NCBI GenBank assembly: GCA_052174535.1
Contig: JBQMRQ010000068.1
Location: 1 to 64,000, forward strand
Source of the DNA: Arsenophonus sp052174535
GTDB taxonomy: Bacteria > Pseudomonadota > Gammaproteobacteria > Enterobacterales > Enterobacteriaceae
Direction of reading: 5' to 3'
Length of the DNA: 64,000 nt
The stretch's first letter is position 1; each line of letters opens with the position of its first letter. Below the pieces are notes generated by a model. It saw only the letters and a list, made by a program, of their open reading frames with translations. It made no database searches and was not told where the DNA came from. Positions 9,669 through 21,808 of this stretch are shown piece after piece. The position numbers were made by a program, and so were the translations under genes.

Positions 9669-9917
9669 ATGTCAAATATTTTTACTAGCCCTAATCAAAT
9701 CCTTGATATTAAAGGATTACGTTGTCCTGAGCCAATTATGATGATAAGAAAAATGGTTCGTAAGATGATTAAAGGTGAAACGTTATTAATTATTGCAGAT
9801 GATCCGGCTACAATCCGTGATATTCCTGCCTTTTGCCGTTTTATGGAATATAAATTGCTAGCTAAAGAGATCCAAAAATGTCCCTATCGTTATTTAATTC
9901 ACAAAAAAAATAATTAA
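9669..9917 (+). CDS. tusA: Sulfur carrier protein TusA
   Basis: TusA accepts persulfide sulfur from IscS and relays it through TusBCD/TusE to MnmA for 2-thiolation of tRNA wobble uridine. The 82 residues equal the family length. The active-site cysteine is Cys19 in GLRCPEPIMMIRK, and the conserved IADDPATIRDIPAFC and the C-terminal PYRYLI are present. It is intact and keeps its E. coli neighbours: yhhQ divergent on the left and a zntA relic convergent on the right. The stop codon is TAA. Confidence 0.97.
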   Translation: MSNIFTSPNQILDIKGLRCPEPIMMIRKMVRKMIKGETLLIIADDPATIRDIPAFCRFMEYKLLAKEIQKCPYRYLIHKKNN

Positions 9918-10019
9918 CACTAAAAACTAACGCCAGTGTTAAACACAATAGTATTTTGGAAAAAAGAGATTATAGAACTATGCCTTTTTTATCAAAAAAT
10001 AATATTTAATAAAATATTT

Positions 10020-12250
10020 ATTCTATGCTAGCTAGTCGTTTAATAAACGAAGTGAATTTACGGTAACTAATGCAAGTGCCACAGAAATCCGCTAAAATAG
10101 CTATCCATAAACCAGTTTATCCCTAATAAACTGGTCATTAAGAAGCGCTTTTAGTCCTAAGGCGATAAGTAATATTTTAATGAATATTAGCTCTTATTAT
10201 TGTTATTTGTAACAAGATAATATATTCTCAACTAATCAAGTTAATTGATTATAAGTCAATACCCCCATTAACGGTTTTAATAGCAACATTCGTTTCATTT
10301 TCCATGGAAATTACCAACATTTATAGCTTTCATTGTATAATCATCATTAATGCCATTTATATTCATTGAATACGCTCAGTTTTACTGAATGCTATTGCTA
10401 TAATGGCATTGACCTTTATCTTAATGTAATACTTTGTCGATAATATAAACAAATTTTTTGTGAAATTTATTTAACTACCACTGAATCATCACTATTTAAT
10501 GTGATAGTTTAATACTCAGTTTTGAGTTAATTTACGACACAAATAGCATCTGAGCATAATATTATCTTATATAGCAAAAAATGCCAAGTAGCTCACTATC
10601 AAGTAATACACCAATGCTTTGTCTTACTTTTTAAGTACTTTTACTGTTTCTTGTCATTGCATGGTTAACATATCCTTAGAAAATTTATTTGTTGCTGATA
10701 TCAGAATATATTTACCTGTCAAATAACCTTTCATCCTTAATACCGGTCAATGCTTTATAATTTTAAATTGCTTAAATATTAATTTTAATGCTTACTTTTT
10801 GGCAAAATCAATTTGCCTACTATTACTATAAGGATGGCATAATTTAATTTTGACTGAAGCAATAAATTACAATAGCGTTTCTTGAATAATTTGAACTTAA
10901 TTGTTTCAAAGCTGCGCTACCTTTAATAAGGTGCTACTATTAAGGAGATTTTTTCTGCTAGAGCGGAAATAATTAGCACTGGAATAGAAGTAACTAAAGT
11001 GCAAAAGTAATCGATTAACAAAATAAAGTGGTTAGCCACAATAGATCCCCATATGTCTTAAATTTGGAGAAAATAATGGTCTAATAATGATCAATATCTT
11101 AACTTATATAATAAGTAGCGTATTGTTTTTGCCTAAAATAAATAATAAAACATTCAAATAGGGAAGAAGGCGAACGGTTTAGCTTCCTTAATTAATATGA
11201 TAATCGATATATCGCATTTTAATCTTGTTCGAATGTCAGTTTTATTTGTATAGGTGATCGATAAAAAGTGCGCTGAGTGATATTTTTCATCTATTTTCTT
11301 TAAATAGGGATTGATTCACCGGTTAGTGTGATCATTAAAACTAGCAAATTTATTCAGTAATTCAGCATCGGTAGGTAAAAAGAGGATATCAGGAATGATT
11401 TTAAGCATATTGATTAGTTACGATAATATTGAGATAAGGACAATTAGTCCTACATCACTTTTAATTATCTCTGCTGTTCAGGAATAAGCATCATCAAACT
11501 ACTAATGACTTAGTATATGCATACAGTGGCATATACCTATAATCTTACTCCTAACAAAAACAACGCATCAATTCTACTTCTTCGCTGGCATTAATGAATA
11601 ATACATCTTGCAGCAAAACTCATTAATTTTCTATTGAAAAAAGTGCCTGAGCATATTAGCTACATCTATCTGATAGTAATCAGATAGAGCTAATGCAATT
11701 TTATTAAAATAAAAGCAATCTCCTTTCTTCATATCAATGAAGAAGATTTCAAAACTGATTAACATAAATATTATAATAACTATATATTTATATTTAATAA
11801 ATTGATTATTACCCTCTCATTTACAGGTAAATGAATTATTTTAGATTATATATTTTAGAAATAACTTCTTACGCGTAGCTTTTTAGTAGCATTATCACGA
11901 ACAGAAACATCGATAATCAATTATTTTTGATAAAAATACTTTTAATTATTTGACATGATTGATCTTACTAAGAGTTATTTTAACTGTATGCAGGTGGCTA
12001 ACAGAGCCAATACCTCTAGTAATCCAATTGAAGCATACCTTTTCTTTTAAAATCAAAGCATTAATTTACTCGGATGTAAGTAAATATTCAATTACACAAT
12101 TATATTTATTGATGGTATCGCATACTTGCTTATCAGAAAATCAGTATTATTCTTTGTAGAAGAATACTCTTCATCAGCACTATATTACCGATAATAATAC
12201 GATTTTTTTTGCTATTTTATGGCCACTAACTTTTTTTTATCTCTCCAGCG
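10020..12250 (-). pseudogene. zntA: Relic of zinc/lead/cadmium-exporting P-type ATPase
   Basis: Decayed minus-strand gene in the expected place beside tusA. Readable pieces in order from the N-terminal side are: ASFND-HTNR-INP (around 11300-11350; E. coli ASFDESALTGESIPVE), NGINDDYTMKAINVGNF near 10330-10400 (GDGINDAPAMKAASIGIA), LLIALGLKALL near 10160, and GLWIAILADFCGT near 10050-10110 (GLWLAVLADSGAT). The conserved DKTGT phosphorylation site could not be found. Numerous stops are present. The right boundary is estimated from the normal gene length. A short open stretch at 11959-12159 on the plus strand is only chance. Confidence 0.78.
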
Positions 12251-12469
12251 ACATTATTTATAGAACAAGATTGTTCAGTATGATTATATTGTTGATGGGA
12301 GGCGAAATGTGAACCACATTGCATCCCGTTTTTAATTCACTTACTTAAAATTTTATTTTTGTGATCTAATTTATACATTAGAGTAATTCTAAAGTCAATA
12401 ATAAAGAAGAGTTTTTGATAAAAAAACTATTTAGCTAAAAATAGTTATCAACTTAACTTATAAAAACTG

Positions 12470-13130
12470 AGCGTACAATAAAAAATTGATTAATAAAATA
12501 GCAAACGGTAATTGTCACTTTAGCAGCTTTAAATAAATAACAAAAGTTAGCAACAAACTAAAATACTATTGACAATAATAAAATAAAAATGAGCCTTTCA
12601 TAATAGAGAAATTATGTTCTCTTGCTAGCTGAATATTCTTCATCTACTATCTATGCATAATAAATAGTATTATTAATAGAAAAATAGCAGGTGTGTACGC
12701 CTCCTAATCTAAGAGGAGGGTAGATCATTATTAATATATTAACACTGAGGATCAATAAGATTATTAGTAATGAAAAGTAAAAAGTAAAATTTATCTACAT
12801 TTCAAAACAAATGGTATAAAGTAGTAAATTAAAAACTAATAAAATAGCGAGTAATAAACGTTAATTGAAAAGTAATTATCAGATACCAGCAATTAACATA
12901 ATTAAATAGATCCGCTATGATCAAGATATTCAGCAGCATCAATAATATCAGCACTCAAGTTAAAATAATAAGAATTTATAGCATAATTTGCTCAAAAACT
13001 AGCACATTGCCATTCTAAATAGCGATAAATAACATCAATATGGGGACCCCTACCAGAAAATAATATAGCAAAAAGAAATGGCCAACTAATTATGATTTCT
13101 ATACGAATAAATTCCGTTTTCAAAATTTCC
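12470..13130 (-). pseudogene. yhhN: Probable relic of membrane protein YhhN
   Basis: In E. coli yhhN precedes zntA on the same strand, and this stretch sits in that place and orientation. Across frames I read ISWPFLFAILFSG, HIDVIYR, LSADIIDAAEYL, FF-SHLLYTI-FA, and near the end AAKVTITVCYFINQF. These resemble the successive hydrophobic segments of YhhN (TMEM86-like lysoplasmalogenase family). The coding frame is broken many times. The assignment rests mainly on synteny plus these short matches. Confidence 0.6.
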
Positions 13131-13139
13131 ATGATTTTA

Positions 13140-13590
13140 ACGGATAGGTTGTAAGCTTTATATTCGACCTTATTGCAGGCAATCCTGCTGCAGCCTCGAT
13201 GAGATTTGCTGATTTACACCTTATTTCATCCGTGAACTCTAGTTCATAAAATTATTCAGGTTTAGTGAATTTACTGTCTTATCCGTCATTACCATCATTA
13301 CAGGCGCTCACGCAATCTTTCAGTATTAATCTTTTTTAGAGATCACATTTATCAGCAAATCAGCAACAGATTTTAGTAAGGTTTAAATGCTGAGATAATT
13401 TTATTGAAAATCTAATCATGTGCATCTATCGCTCATACTATCTAAGCTAGTTTTATTATATATCATAATTATATTGCGATTTGAATTAGCCATAGGAGCT
13501 TCAGCTCGATAATCCATTTTTAACTTTCTCATAACCATTAATATTGCTTACCTCTTGCTCGTAAATAAAAAGTTCTCATCTAAGTATCAC
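13140..13590 (-). repeat. Unassigned repeated segment R2, copy 1
   Basis: The stretch around 13145-13270 aligns, with divergence, to 24240-24370. Shared blocks include GTTGTAAGCTTTATATTCGAC against GTTGCAGTTTTATATCCGAC, GCTGATTTACACCTTATT against GCTGATTTATACATTATT, and AGTTCA...AATTATTCAG. No protein family could be assigned in any frame. It probably belongs to another eroded mobile element. The rest of the interval up to the IS256 left end shows nothing recognisable. Confidence 0.45.
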
Positions 13591-13599
13591 TACTCTTAA

Positions 13600-14946
13600 T
13601 TTAAAATTTATCCTCATTTATGATATATGGGATTTGCCTATGGCATATATTTTCTAATTGATTTTGTAAATGATATCAATAACAGAAAAGTTATATACCA
13701 TGAATTTACCCTATAGATATCCGCAAAACTAGATATTATCTATGATCTCTTTCATAAACTCATTTATAAATGGCTTACCAGGGAGCTGATAGCACTAATG
13801 TTGAGGATAAGGTTAAAACCCATACTGTGATAATATCCTCAACGTTACCTTTCTATAAGCCCAGTAAAACGGTTATGTACTACATCAACCAAACTGTAGA
13901 GACTGATATGGTAATGTTAAGATTAAAATGTCTAAGGTCAGTGGGATCACAGTGACAACTAAATCGTACAAAAGCATCGAAAAGTTATCTTACCATGATC
14001 TATTGGAAAAGTATCTCCGCTAATGATTTTCAGAAAATTCTTTAGGCTTCTCGATAGGAAGTGGATATGATCTATTTGCCAAGTACCATCATCAGCAGAT
14101 TAAAACAATAATACTTAAAGAGCATAAGGACAATAGTGCGCCTACGTGATTTAAGCGATACCGATAACGTTTATTTCTTGACTAAAGGCATATGTCCCGC
14201 GTTCTATCAGGTATACTGATTGCCTTTGCCTAGTATAAGTTATTATTAAAATTACTGCGCATAGATATAAGGAGCTCATTGTAGTCGACGATGGTTATTA
14301 AAAACTGGGCCAAACTTCTAGATAACCGCATAAGCACGATTTAGATTCATCTCTAGCCTTAACTATTGTAGACAATAGTTCCATTGATTTTGAATATAAT
14401 GAAAAAGATATTCCCGGATATGTAGCACAAATCCTATTGAGTATACAAAACAGCTGATGTTTTAGCTTTATTTTCTTAAAGGAATGCACCGAAAGTTAAG
14501 GATGAACTGAGGGAAGCCCTTAACTAGTAAGAGAGCCAGAATTCTGCTAATAAATCCATTGATATTTTATTGCAAAATTTTTAGCGTATTCTGGAGTGAT
14601 AAAGAAGTTGGAGAAAGAGCGAGAAGAGCTGCTGGCATTCTCCATGCCTTCGCTCAGTCTATTTAGTATCATTAAGAACGATAAATCTGATTAAATCGCC
14701 TTTTTCGACAGTGAGACTATGAAGCTGAAACGAAAAGAACTTCAGCTCAAACAGCCCTTTTAATACTATTTAAACTAAGCTCCTTCTACCATTCGTCTGC
14801 TCAGAAAAACTAGAATCGGGCTAATAGGATTTAAGCTACTGATTCTAATGATAAAGAACGTTTAATTTTAAGATAGAAAACAGATTTACGAAGCATTAGA
14901 ATAAAACGTAGCCACTAACGTCATACATCAGATTTTCTGATAACTT
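13600..14946 (+). mobile_element. Relic of an IS256-family insertion sequence (copy a)
   Basis: About 1.35 kb, the size of an IS256-type element. The transposase (mutator type) is broken into many frames, but pieces in order match the family: ELIA near the start, the IGDVEIKVPKV-equivalent near 13900, the FWADGI/GYRES region, and the C-terminal KLRGFKLL-like part. The right end, CAGATTTTCTGATAACTTT, resembles the CAGATTTACTAATAACTC terminal repeat seen in other copies. A 61-codon open stretch at 13770-13955 lies inside it. It is inactive. Confidence 0.75.
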
Positions 14947-15454
14947 TGCAATAAGTGTGAAATTCTAAATTCACTATAATAGTTAAAAAGTATGTTAGAA
15001 ACATGTACCATCCTCAGTATAACGATAAACAGAATGATTACTTAATTAGTTTAAAAGTGTTAAAAGGATCTATAAATACAGTAATTCAGCTTTATTGCTA
15101 ATATGCAAACTTAATGATTGCATTGAAGTTTTGTGATATTTGTAGTAATTCAGTTAATAACCTTTACTCTGCTGCATAAGTCATTTCAATGCATAAGTGT
15201 TTATCTCAGAATTATTACATAGACTTTCGTTGCACACCTATATTCATGGAAAATTAATACTAAGGTTATATAGTTGAGGGAACAAGATATCATGATCATA
15301 AAAGAGTTTTAACCATCATCAAGCAACTAAAACGTTTAAAATCAGAGCTACTTTTAAGCCAATAAAGACCCTACATTTACTTTTACTAAGATTTACAGTA
15401 TAAAGTTATTCTTACTAACGAACAAAAATGAGATGATACTGATAATTTCCTATG
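14947..15454. other. No confidently recognisable gene
   Basis: Between two IS relics. A plus-strand stretch near 15115-15160 reads LKFCDICSNS, a CxxC pair that is reminiscent of the zinc-binding N-terminus of IS91-type transposases, but it is too short and too isolated to assign. Confidence 0.4.
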
Positions 15455-16464
15455 TTGTGGTAAGGTTGTTGATAGAAATTCCTTATACTGTATAAAAGAT
15501 TTTTACTACAGAGATAGTCATAAAAAGCAAAGCAAGTTATACAGATCAGAGATACTCTTTTCTCACTCTCTGCTAACATAAAGCTGCATCTTATTAGTTG
15601 ATTCAACGACAATCTAATGATATCGATTCATGTATTGAAGCAACTGGCTCTGCTTTATTCTGCTCATATTATTACAGTAATGATGTAACTGCTGAAGAGA
15701 TTTATTATGGTTATAGCGATATTATTTTAAAATCTCCGAATTCCAGGAAATTGTTTAACAAACATACTTACTGAGAAGTCCTCTGGCGAGAATATATCAC
15801 AAGAATAAATAGTTTAGGTTATCTACAAATATATATTGAATATCTTGATTTTACGAAAGTTAGCAAAACAAACAAGGATTCATTTAAAAGCAGCATTTAG
15901 ATTGTATTACTATTTATTTAACTTCATTAGTGATATCTAACTTAAATGTACTAAGTACATTTTAAAATCAATAAAATATTTTTCCATGAATTCTTTAAAT
16001 AGAAGTGTTACATTCCATATAGAAAAACTAGAAAACGCGAGAGGAGAGAAGATAAAAAGAAAAAAGGAATCGCGCTCTCAATTAATCACCCGAGATCGAA
16101 AGAGATCATCTGATGAATAATATTTTTGAAAAGTTTAATGCAGAGTGTCTTGGTTGTTTTTTGATCTTATCGTTGATAAAGAATCAATCTTTTACTTAGA
16201 TGTAAAAAAATCGTACGAAATCTTTACCAAGAAACATGAAATTTATCATAACCGCCTAATAAGGTTAGATAACCAGAGAATTTGGTAAGAATTTTATATT
16301 AAAATATGAAATTATATTAGCAGATTTAAAAGGATGGCTAAGTTATAATGATGTAAGGTAGTTTTATTTACTAAATTGTCTAACTTGGGAAAGATTATTT
16401 GAACTAATAAAAATTAAATATAGATGTGTCTACAAATTACTTTATGAGCAAAGCAAGAACCTTG
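15455..16464 (+). mobile_element. Near full-length relic of an IS1595-type insertion sequence (copy 2)
   Basis: The ends form imperfect inverted repeats: left CCTATGTTGTGGTAAGGTTGTTG near 15455, right GCAAGAACCTTGCCAACATGG near 16445, giving an element of about 1.0 kb. Within it, on the plus strand, are a decayed zinc-ribbon N-terminus (CSYYYSND where the family has CPHC), a KLFNKHTY block replacing the KTFN-LTGTPL motif, and the DDE region with NIFEKFNAECLGCFLI and YEIFTKKHEIYHNRLIRL, ending with the GWLSYNDV...NCL-like tail. Stops and shifts are throughout. Confidence 0.75.
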
Positions 16465-17270
16465 CCAACATGGCCAAATAATCATAGCTATTATTTCACA
16501 GCATCTACTGATGAGATACTGTGCCACTCAGTAAACCGTAGTCCCTTTTTTTATAAAACATCTCTTCCTCTTAACGATCTGCTGCCAATCATACACGAAT
16601 TCCTAACCCCCGTAATCTCGATCTGCTCCTGGATCATTAGTTTATGCTGGCACAAGTAGAAATTTGCGTGAAATGAGGCAGAAAGTACCAAGCTGAAGCA
16701 TAAAACATTTAAAATCTACGAGAGAGTAGGTTTGCACGTAGATATGAAATATTTTCCGAAAATTTTAAATGAAACTTCACGCTACTATCTTTTCCTAGGT
16801 ATAGTATAGATCGCACTACTTGATGGATTTATTTGTCTTTATAAGGTAAAAGCCGCGGTTAATTTTCGACGTTTTTATGTAATCTTAACCGAACATTTCT
16901 CATGCTTATTTATCGTACCTATAGATAATAGGAAATAATTTACAGACTGCCTTTTTAATCTGTAAAAATATTTAATTACCGAAAAATAGGAATTCGATTA
17001 TTGTTTATGTATAGAGTTTGCTATAGCACACTAACTTATCCCGATGATGCATACTAAAATAAAATGACATGATCAAACGATTTAATGAGCTTATGCAAGA
17101 TGGACTATAAAACCATCATTTAATTCTTCTCAATAGCATTGAGATGACTCTGCATCAATATTATTAGCTGTATAATCATAGATTATTCCAATCAATATTG
17201 GGTTATAAAACTCCTTTGCAGTTTACGAAAGCTTTGCTCAAAGTTAAACTTAAATTATTCAATAAAACCA
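16430..17270 (+). mobile_element. Relic of an IS481-family insertion sequence (copy 1)
   Basis: Begins at the end of the IS1595 relic. The open stretch 16426-16659 carries SLPLNDLLPIIHEFLTPVIS, matching the N-terminal LPLDDLLAVVREFLNP of IS481 integrases. Downstream pieces are NLREMR, LHVDMKYFPKILNE (family HVDVKYLPQM), YYLFLGI (YLFVAI), the TDNGKEF-equivalent DNRK-FTD near 16930, and the C-terminal L-SYHFN...LYN...LPQ region near 17085-17230. The catalytic DDE frame is broken in many places. The same family recurs at 33.3, 36.6 and 26.9 kb. Confidence 0.75.
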
Positions 17271-17795
17271 TATTATCTTTCGGGATTATAACACTTAAAA
17301 TTATATAGACCAAAATAACTACAATAAGAGCTTCAATAAAAAATGTCTGTAGTCCGCTAATTTAGCTTTTCGAATAAGTAGAAAACGCTCGCAGTAAATA
17401 AGCTTTCTAATAAATCACGTAATATTATGATGTACTTTCTCATAATCTAAAAATAGTTTGAAGTATAACCAATAAACAGGAGCAACAGTGACGAAGCGCC
17501 TCTTCTCAATCCATTTTATATAATAATGTAAGCAGTATATTTTCTATAAAAATGGGCAATAACTAAAAATAATGGTAATTGCTGGATTTTTAATTACACT
17601 TCTAAAATATCTGCCGTAAGCTAAATTAGCTAAAGATTCCCACATACCAATTTCCTAAATAATACTATTTCCATAAGCCTAGTTGTGCATCTACAATACG
17701 AACACAGGCAGCAAGGAAACTCAGAAAAAAGAAATCAAGCAAGATAATGGTAAAGTTTAAAGATACATTGATTTGTTAGCGTTACTAAAATAATC
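17271..17795. other. Unassigned decayed stretch
   Basis: No open gene. On the minus strand a loosely continuous frame reads IGMWESLANLAYGRYFRSV near 17590-17650 and IKWIEKRRFVTVAPVYWLYF near 17470-17520. It looks like the residue of a real coding sequence, but I cannot name the family. Confidence 0.4.
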
Positions 17796-18405
17796 TTATG
17801 GCTATGTTGGCAAAGATCATTATTAGAAATCTCTTATACTATATGAAAAATTTTTGCTACATCGATTAACACTAAAAGCAAACAGTCATACAGATAAAAG
17901 AGACTTTTTACTCTCTGTTAATATAAAATTGCATCTCATTAATTAGACTAGGTGACAATCTAATAGATGATGTAAATTCATGCATTGAGCAACTCATTCC
18001 ACTTTTATCCCACCCATATTATTACCATGAATATGGTTATACACTTGAAGGATATTCATTATAATTAGTAATATTGTTATAAACTTTTCGATTGCAGAAA
18101 AACATTTAATGATCTTAATGAAAAGTCTACTATGACAAAACTATATCAAAACATAGCGCAATATGATCTGAATAACGAAGTTGCATTATTTCGAGGATAT
18201 GTATGATCTAAATACTATTTTATATTCTGCGATATGTTAATTTTTAGAAATTTAGCCAGCTGCTCGAAATAAATTTTCTAGAAATTAAATCGAGTAAATC
18301 ATAAAGATAGCACGCGGCTTTATATAGTACACTACCTGTTTATCTGAAGCACTTTATGATCTTCCTCTTGAAATTAAGAATAATAGATTAACTAAATTTT
18401 TATGA
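17796..18405 (+). mobile_element. 5' portion of an IS1595-type relic (copy 3)
   Basis: Starts with the terminal-repeat sequence GGCTATGTTGGCAAAGATCAT at about 17800. It continues with the same N-terminal segment as the 15.5-kb and 50.5-kb copies (ATGATGTAAATTCATGCATTGA and the block encoding KTFNDLNEKS, equivalent to the KTFN-LTGTPL motif). It breaks off near 18405, where IS91-type sequence begins, so one element is inserted next to or into the other. Confidence 0.65.
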
Positions 18406-18409
18406 CACA

Positions 18410-19960
18410 TCAAAGAGGTGAGCTATACAGCAATACTGTCCAACTCTTGGTCACCAATTTTTCTAGACAGAAGTAATTATCCCGTCTCTCTAGTCAAAAT
18501 TATCTGGATTTTGAATAACTCCCCAGGCGATGCTGATGACACTAGATATAATTCCATTAAGGAAAGTAATGACTGAATATGCTTGCTAATGAATTTATCA
18601 CCTATAGTGACTAGTTATAATTCTCGTTTTTGTAAACTTGTCTATTTATAGAGCGAATATTTATCTGCATCATTTATGTCGTGGAGATCTCTCCAAGACG
18701 GTTACTTCTGTGTCTCTTCTGAATGGGGTTCCCCACAGTTATTTTCTGCTAAGCTATAAGTTAAAAGCTTGCAGTTCATGAGGCTTTAAACTGCTAAGCA
18801 GCGATTATAGAACAACGAATTCATATTTTATCCGACTGTGACTAGCATACATTACTTTCAATATATGACCATCTTCTTTAAGCTTTTCAATAATAATTAG
18901 TTGCTACTCAATCCTCTATTTTTGGAGCTGAGACCAATGCTATAACTGCAGCAAGCATGCAAACAGAGGATTTGAAATTGGTATCTTTTATACCTTTCAT
19001 ACTTATGTTCAACAACTTAATGAATATCTACGTTCTTATATCTCCGTCATCTGTAGAGATCTAGATATTAAACATACTGTATAGCCCTTAATCTAATTTA
19101 AAAAAAAATGGGAAAAGAGGGATCTAGTGAACTAATATCATATGGAAACTGCATCACAGAGACAATCTGATCATAAATTATAATGCCATTTCTGTCTGGA
19201 GGGGGAAGGCCCCCTGACACATATTTTTTGCCAAAAAACAATGGGAGCGCGTTGTCTGAAGGCATAATACAGGAACGTATTAGAAAAGTGAACTTCGCTA
19301 AAAAGACAGGAAGATTTGTGAGGGTAAAATACCTTCTGGGTTACTTTAAACGTCTACCTGTATCTATATCAAAACTGTAGCATTATAGAGAGCGGACCAA
19401 AAACAGTTGTGCATTATTATTATATACACTTCACTCAACAACACCGATAGCAGAGCACGAGATAGGAAAAGATCATCGGACAGCATATTAGAGAGCCATA
19501 TTCCAGCTAGACATTTAAGATGTTGCATTATATGATTTCTTGTTGAAACGCAAATAGGGGTAGATTTACATTATTACCGAAGATATTTATAAGGCCTTGA
19601 AACGCTGACTTACAAAAAACTAGAAAACCAGAGATCTTTTTTGATAAAAAGATTCCTGCGCATAAATCTCTACAATATATCCTGTCTGGAAACAGGATAT
19701 TTTTTTGATGCTCAGCTTGATATACAGTAAACAATGAAATTGTTATATCAGAACAATGCATAAAATAGAAAAAGAGCCTTATTACTATTAAACCTAGAGT
19801 TAATATATTTAAAATTAGTGCATTAGATTAAATAATACAGACTCTGATGAAATTTTAACTTGTAATAGATCCAAATAAACTGATTTTTTCCTTTTAAGAA
19901 AAATAGAAAATTTTAGTCTTCACTTAGAAGTTATCCAATTTCTTAACCATGAACTGATAT
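18410..19960 (+). mobile_element. Relic of an IS91-family insertion sequence (copy 1)
   Basis: Plus-strand fragments match IS91-type HUH (Y2) transposases in order: a YTFHTYVQQLNEYLRSYISV block near 18985-19045 (family ALHTYGRQLNQHPHIHVSV; the HPHIH metal motif is lost), PVSISKL-HYRE near 19355-19390 (PPIAASRLRHYR), HIPARHLR near 19500-19520 (HIPARHFKMVRYFG), and a KRFLRINLYNISCLETGYFF block near 19640-19700 (KGFLRTDPYKCILCG). The 3' end sequence near 19880-19950 (ending AATTTCTTAACCATGAA) recurs at 49.3 and 62.0 kb. It is inactive. Confidence 0.75.
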
Positions 19961-19984
19961 CATGCTTGATGTATTTTTAACTAT

Positions 19985-20915
19985 ATTAGCAAAGGTTGTG
20001 CTCTGCTCCAGAGCAATTTACAGTCACGTCTGTATTTCAATTATTATTGATTTCAAACAATTTTTTCCAGGCTAGAAATTCCTTACTAATAACTATTTGA
20101 TTACCCAATCTTATTGGTCTATGGTAAGTTATTTCATAATAACTGGGAAAGGTTTTATACTATTTAACTCCATTTAAGAAAAGGATGAACTCTTATCGAT
20201 GATCGGTTCAAGAAAACGGATAACACACTCTGCATTAAACTCTTTAAGAATCTGATCACTCATGTTACTTCTCTTCATCTCTAGCGATTAAAATCGCAAT
20301 TTATTCTTTTCTTTTATCTCCTCATCTCCTACGTTTTCTAGCTTTCCTATGTGGAATATAACAATTCTTTTAAAGTATTCAAGAAAAATGTTTTATTAAC
20401 CTCAATAATACCACTTAGTACATTTAAGTTAGATATTATCACAGAGGAAGGAAACAGTGAGAACATTTAAACGCTGTTTTAAAAAAAATGCTTCTTTGTT
20501 TTACTGACTTCTGTAAAGTCAAGCTATTTAGAATACATCGCAGATAACTAAACTATGCGATATAGTTTTATCAGAAATCTTCTAATAAGATTCTTAATAT
20601 TTTTCTGAAATAGAAGATTTTATAATAAAATATAGCTATAATCCTAATGGTTGTTCACAATGGATAACATGTTCACTGTAATAATATGAGCAGAATAAAG
20701 TAATATAAATTATTTATTTCAATGCATAAATCAATAATATCCGATAGATTATTGCCTAACTAATTAATGAAATTCAGTTTTATGTTGTTAGTAATAAGGA
20801 AAAGTCTCTTTTATCTGTATGACTATTTACTTTCATAGCAACCTTATGGAGCAAAAATTCTTCTTTACAGTAAAAGAGATTTCTATCAATAAACTTTTAC
20901 CAAAATAGACAAAAT
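19985..20915 (-). mobile_element. Near full-length relic of an IS1595-type insertion sequence (copy 4)
   Basis: Minus-strand relic. TTAGCAAAGGTTGTGCT at 19987 is one end. The stretch at 20160-20400 encodes, in one broken frame, LSGIIEVNKTFFLNTLKE (family GIVEADETFFLESFKG), so the catalytic Asp of the DDE motif is changed to Asn. It is followed by EMRR-KKRINCD and VIRFLKSLMQSVLS. The N-terminal segment near 20800-20900 matches the one at 17.8 kb in reverse. Confidence 0.72.
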
Positions 20916-21765
20916 TTCACATCGGAATAGAGGTAAAGAAAATTAAGTTATTATCGTCAGTGCCTGTGTACTTTATATATTATTGCACTTGAAAAGTGAT
21001 TTTTGATGCATAAAAATAGTTTACCAGCAAGCAAAAAAAAAAGTATCTTGGATAAGCTGTTTTTATCAAAATGATATCGATTATCAAGCATTCTCATTAA
21101 AAATGAACAGTTTAAAGTTTATCTTTGTTAGCACGCCTATAGACAGAAATTTTTATTGGCAACGAGCAATAACTCATTGCCTTTTAGTACTTATTATTAG
21201 GTAATGACCAAGTCACCTATAGTTTTATTTCCCACTAACATAGCAACTAATTTTAGATTGAGCAGAAAATAGATAGATGATATTTTACTATTACAGTTTA
21301 TAATCTGCTCTTAATATCTATGCCAGTTTATAGAGATAGAGATTATCTGAATAAGTATGATAATTAACTTAATAAGTGCTTTAATTTAAATCACCAATAA
21401 ATAATATAATCTTAGTTAAAGGAGATTTTATTATTAAATATAATATCATTGCATAAATAATGTAGTGATTTTATCAAATCTTGATTATTGTTCTTTATTT
21501 TTAAAATCTAAAGATTGGTGCTAAATTCGTTAAAATTTATCCTGAAGACTTTCAGAAAGTAATGATAGTATTTTTCCTTGATAAGGACTATATACTATAA
21601 TAATTACTTAATGGTTCCTTTTTGATCCTTGTAAGGAGGATAATTAAAGGACGCCAATGTCAATAATAAATCCAGTTTTGCTAAATTTGAAAATTTTAGT
21701 TTGATTGATGCAAATACTAAGTAACGTATAACATAGCAAGTAAAGCAAGGATATACCCAATCAAT
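20916..21765. other. No recognisable gene
   Basis: AT-rich region downstream of hupA. In E. coli yjaH and zraP lie in this direction, but no motif of either could be found. A GTAAGGAGGATAATT sequence near 21630 looks like a ribosome-binding site but is not followed by an open frame of note. Confidence 0.5.
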
Positions 21766-21788
21766 AAAAGGGGGTTAATACCCCTTTC
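21766..21788 (-). terminator. Rho-independent terminator of hupA
   Basis: AAAGGGG (21767-21773) pairs with CCCCTTT (21781-21787) around a 7-nt loop. On the minus strand the stem ends in CCCCCTTTTATTG, a T-containing tail, 22 bases after the hupA stop. It is one of few GC-rich hairpins in the window and probably functional. Confidence 0.7.
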
Positions 21789-21808
21789 TAATACTTTTTG
21801 TAACTAAA

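Noticed and set aside
19183..19380. GC-richer patch with a 65-codon open frame
   Set aside because: The next segment matches an IS91 transposase; the patch belongs to that relic rather than a new gene.
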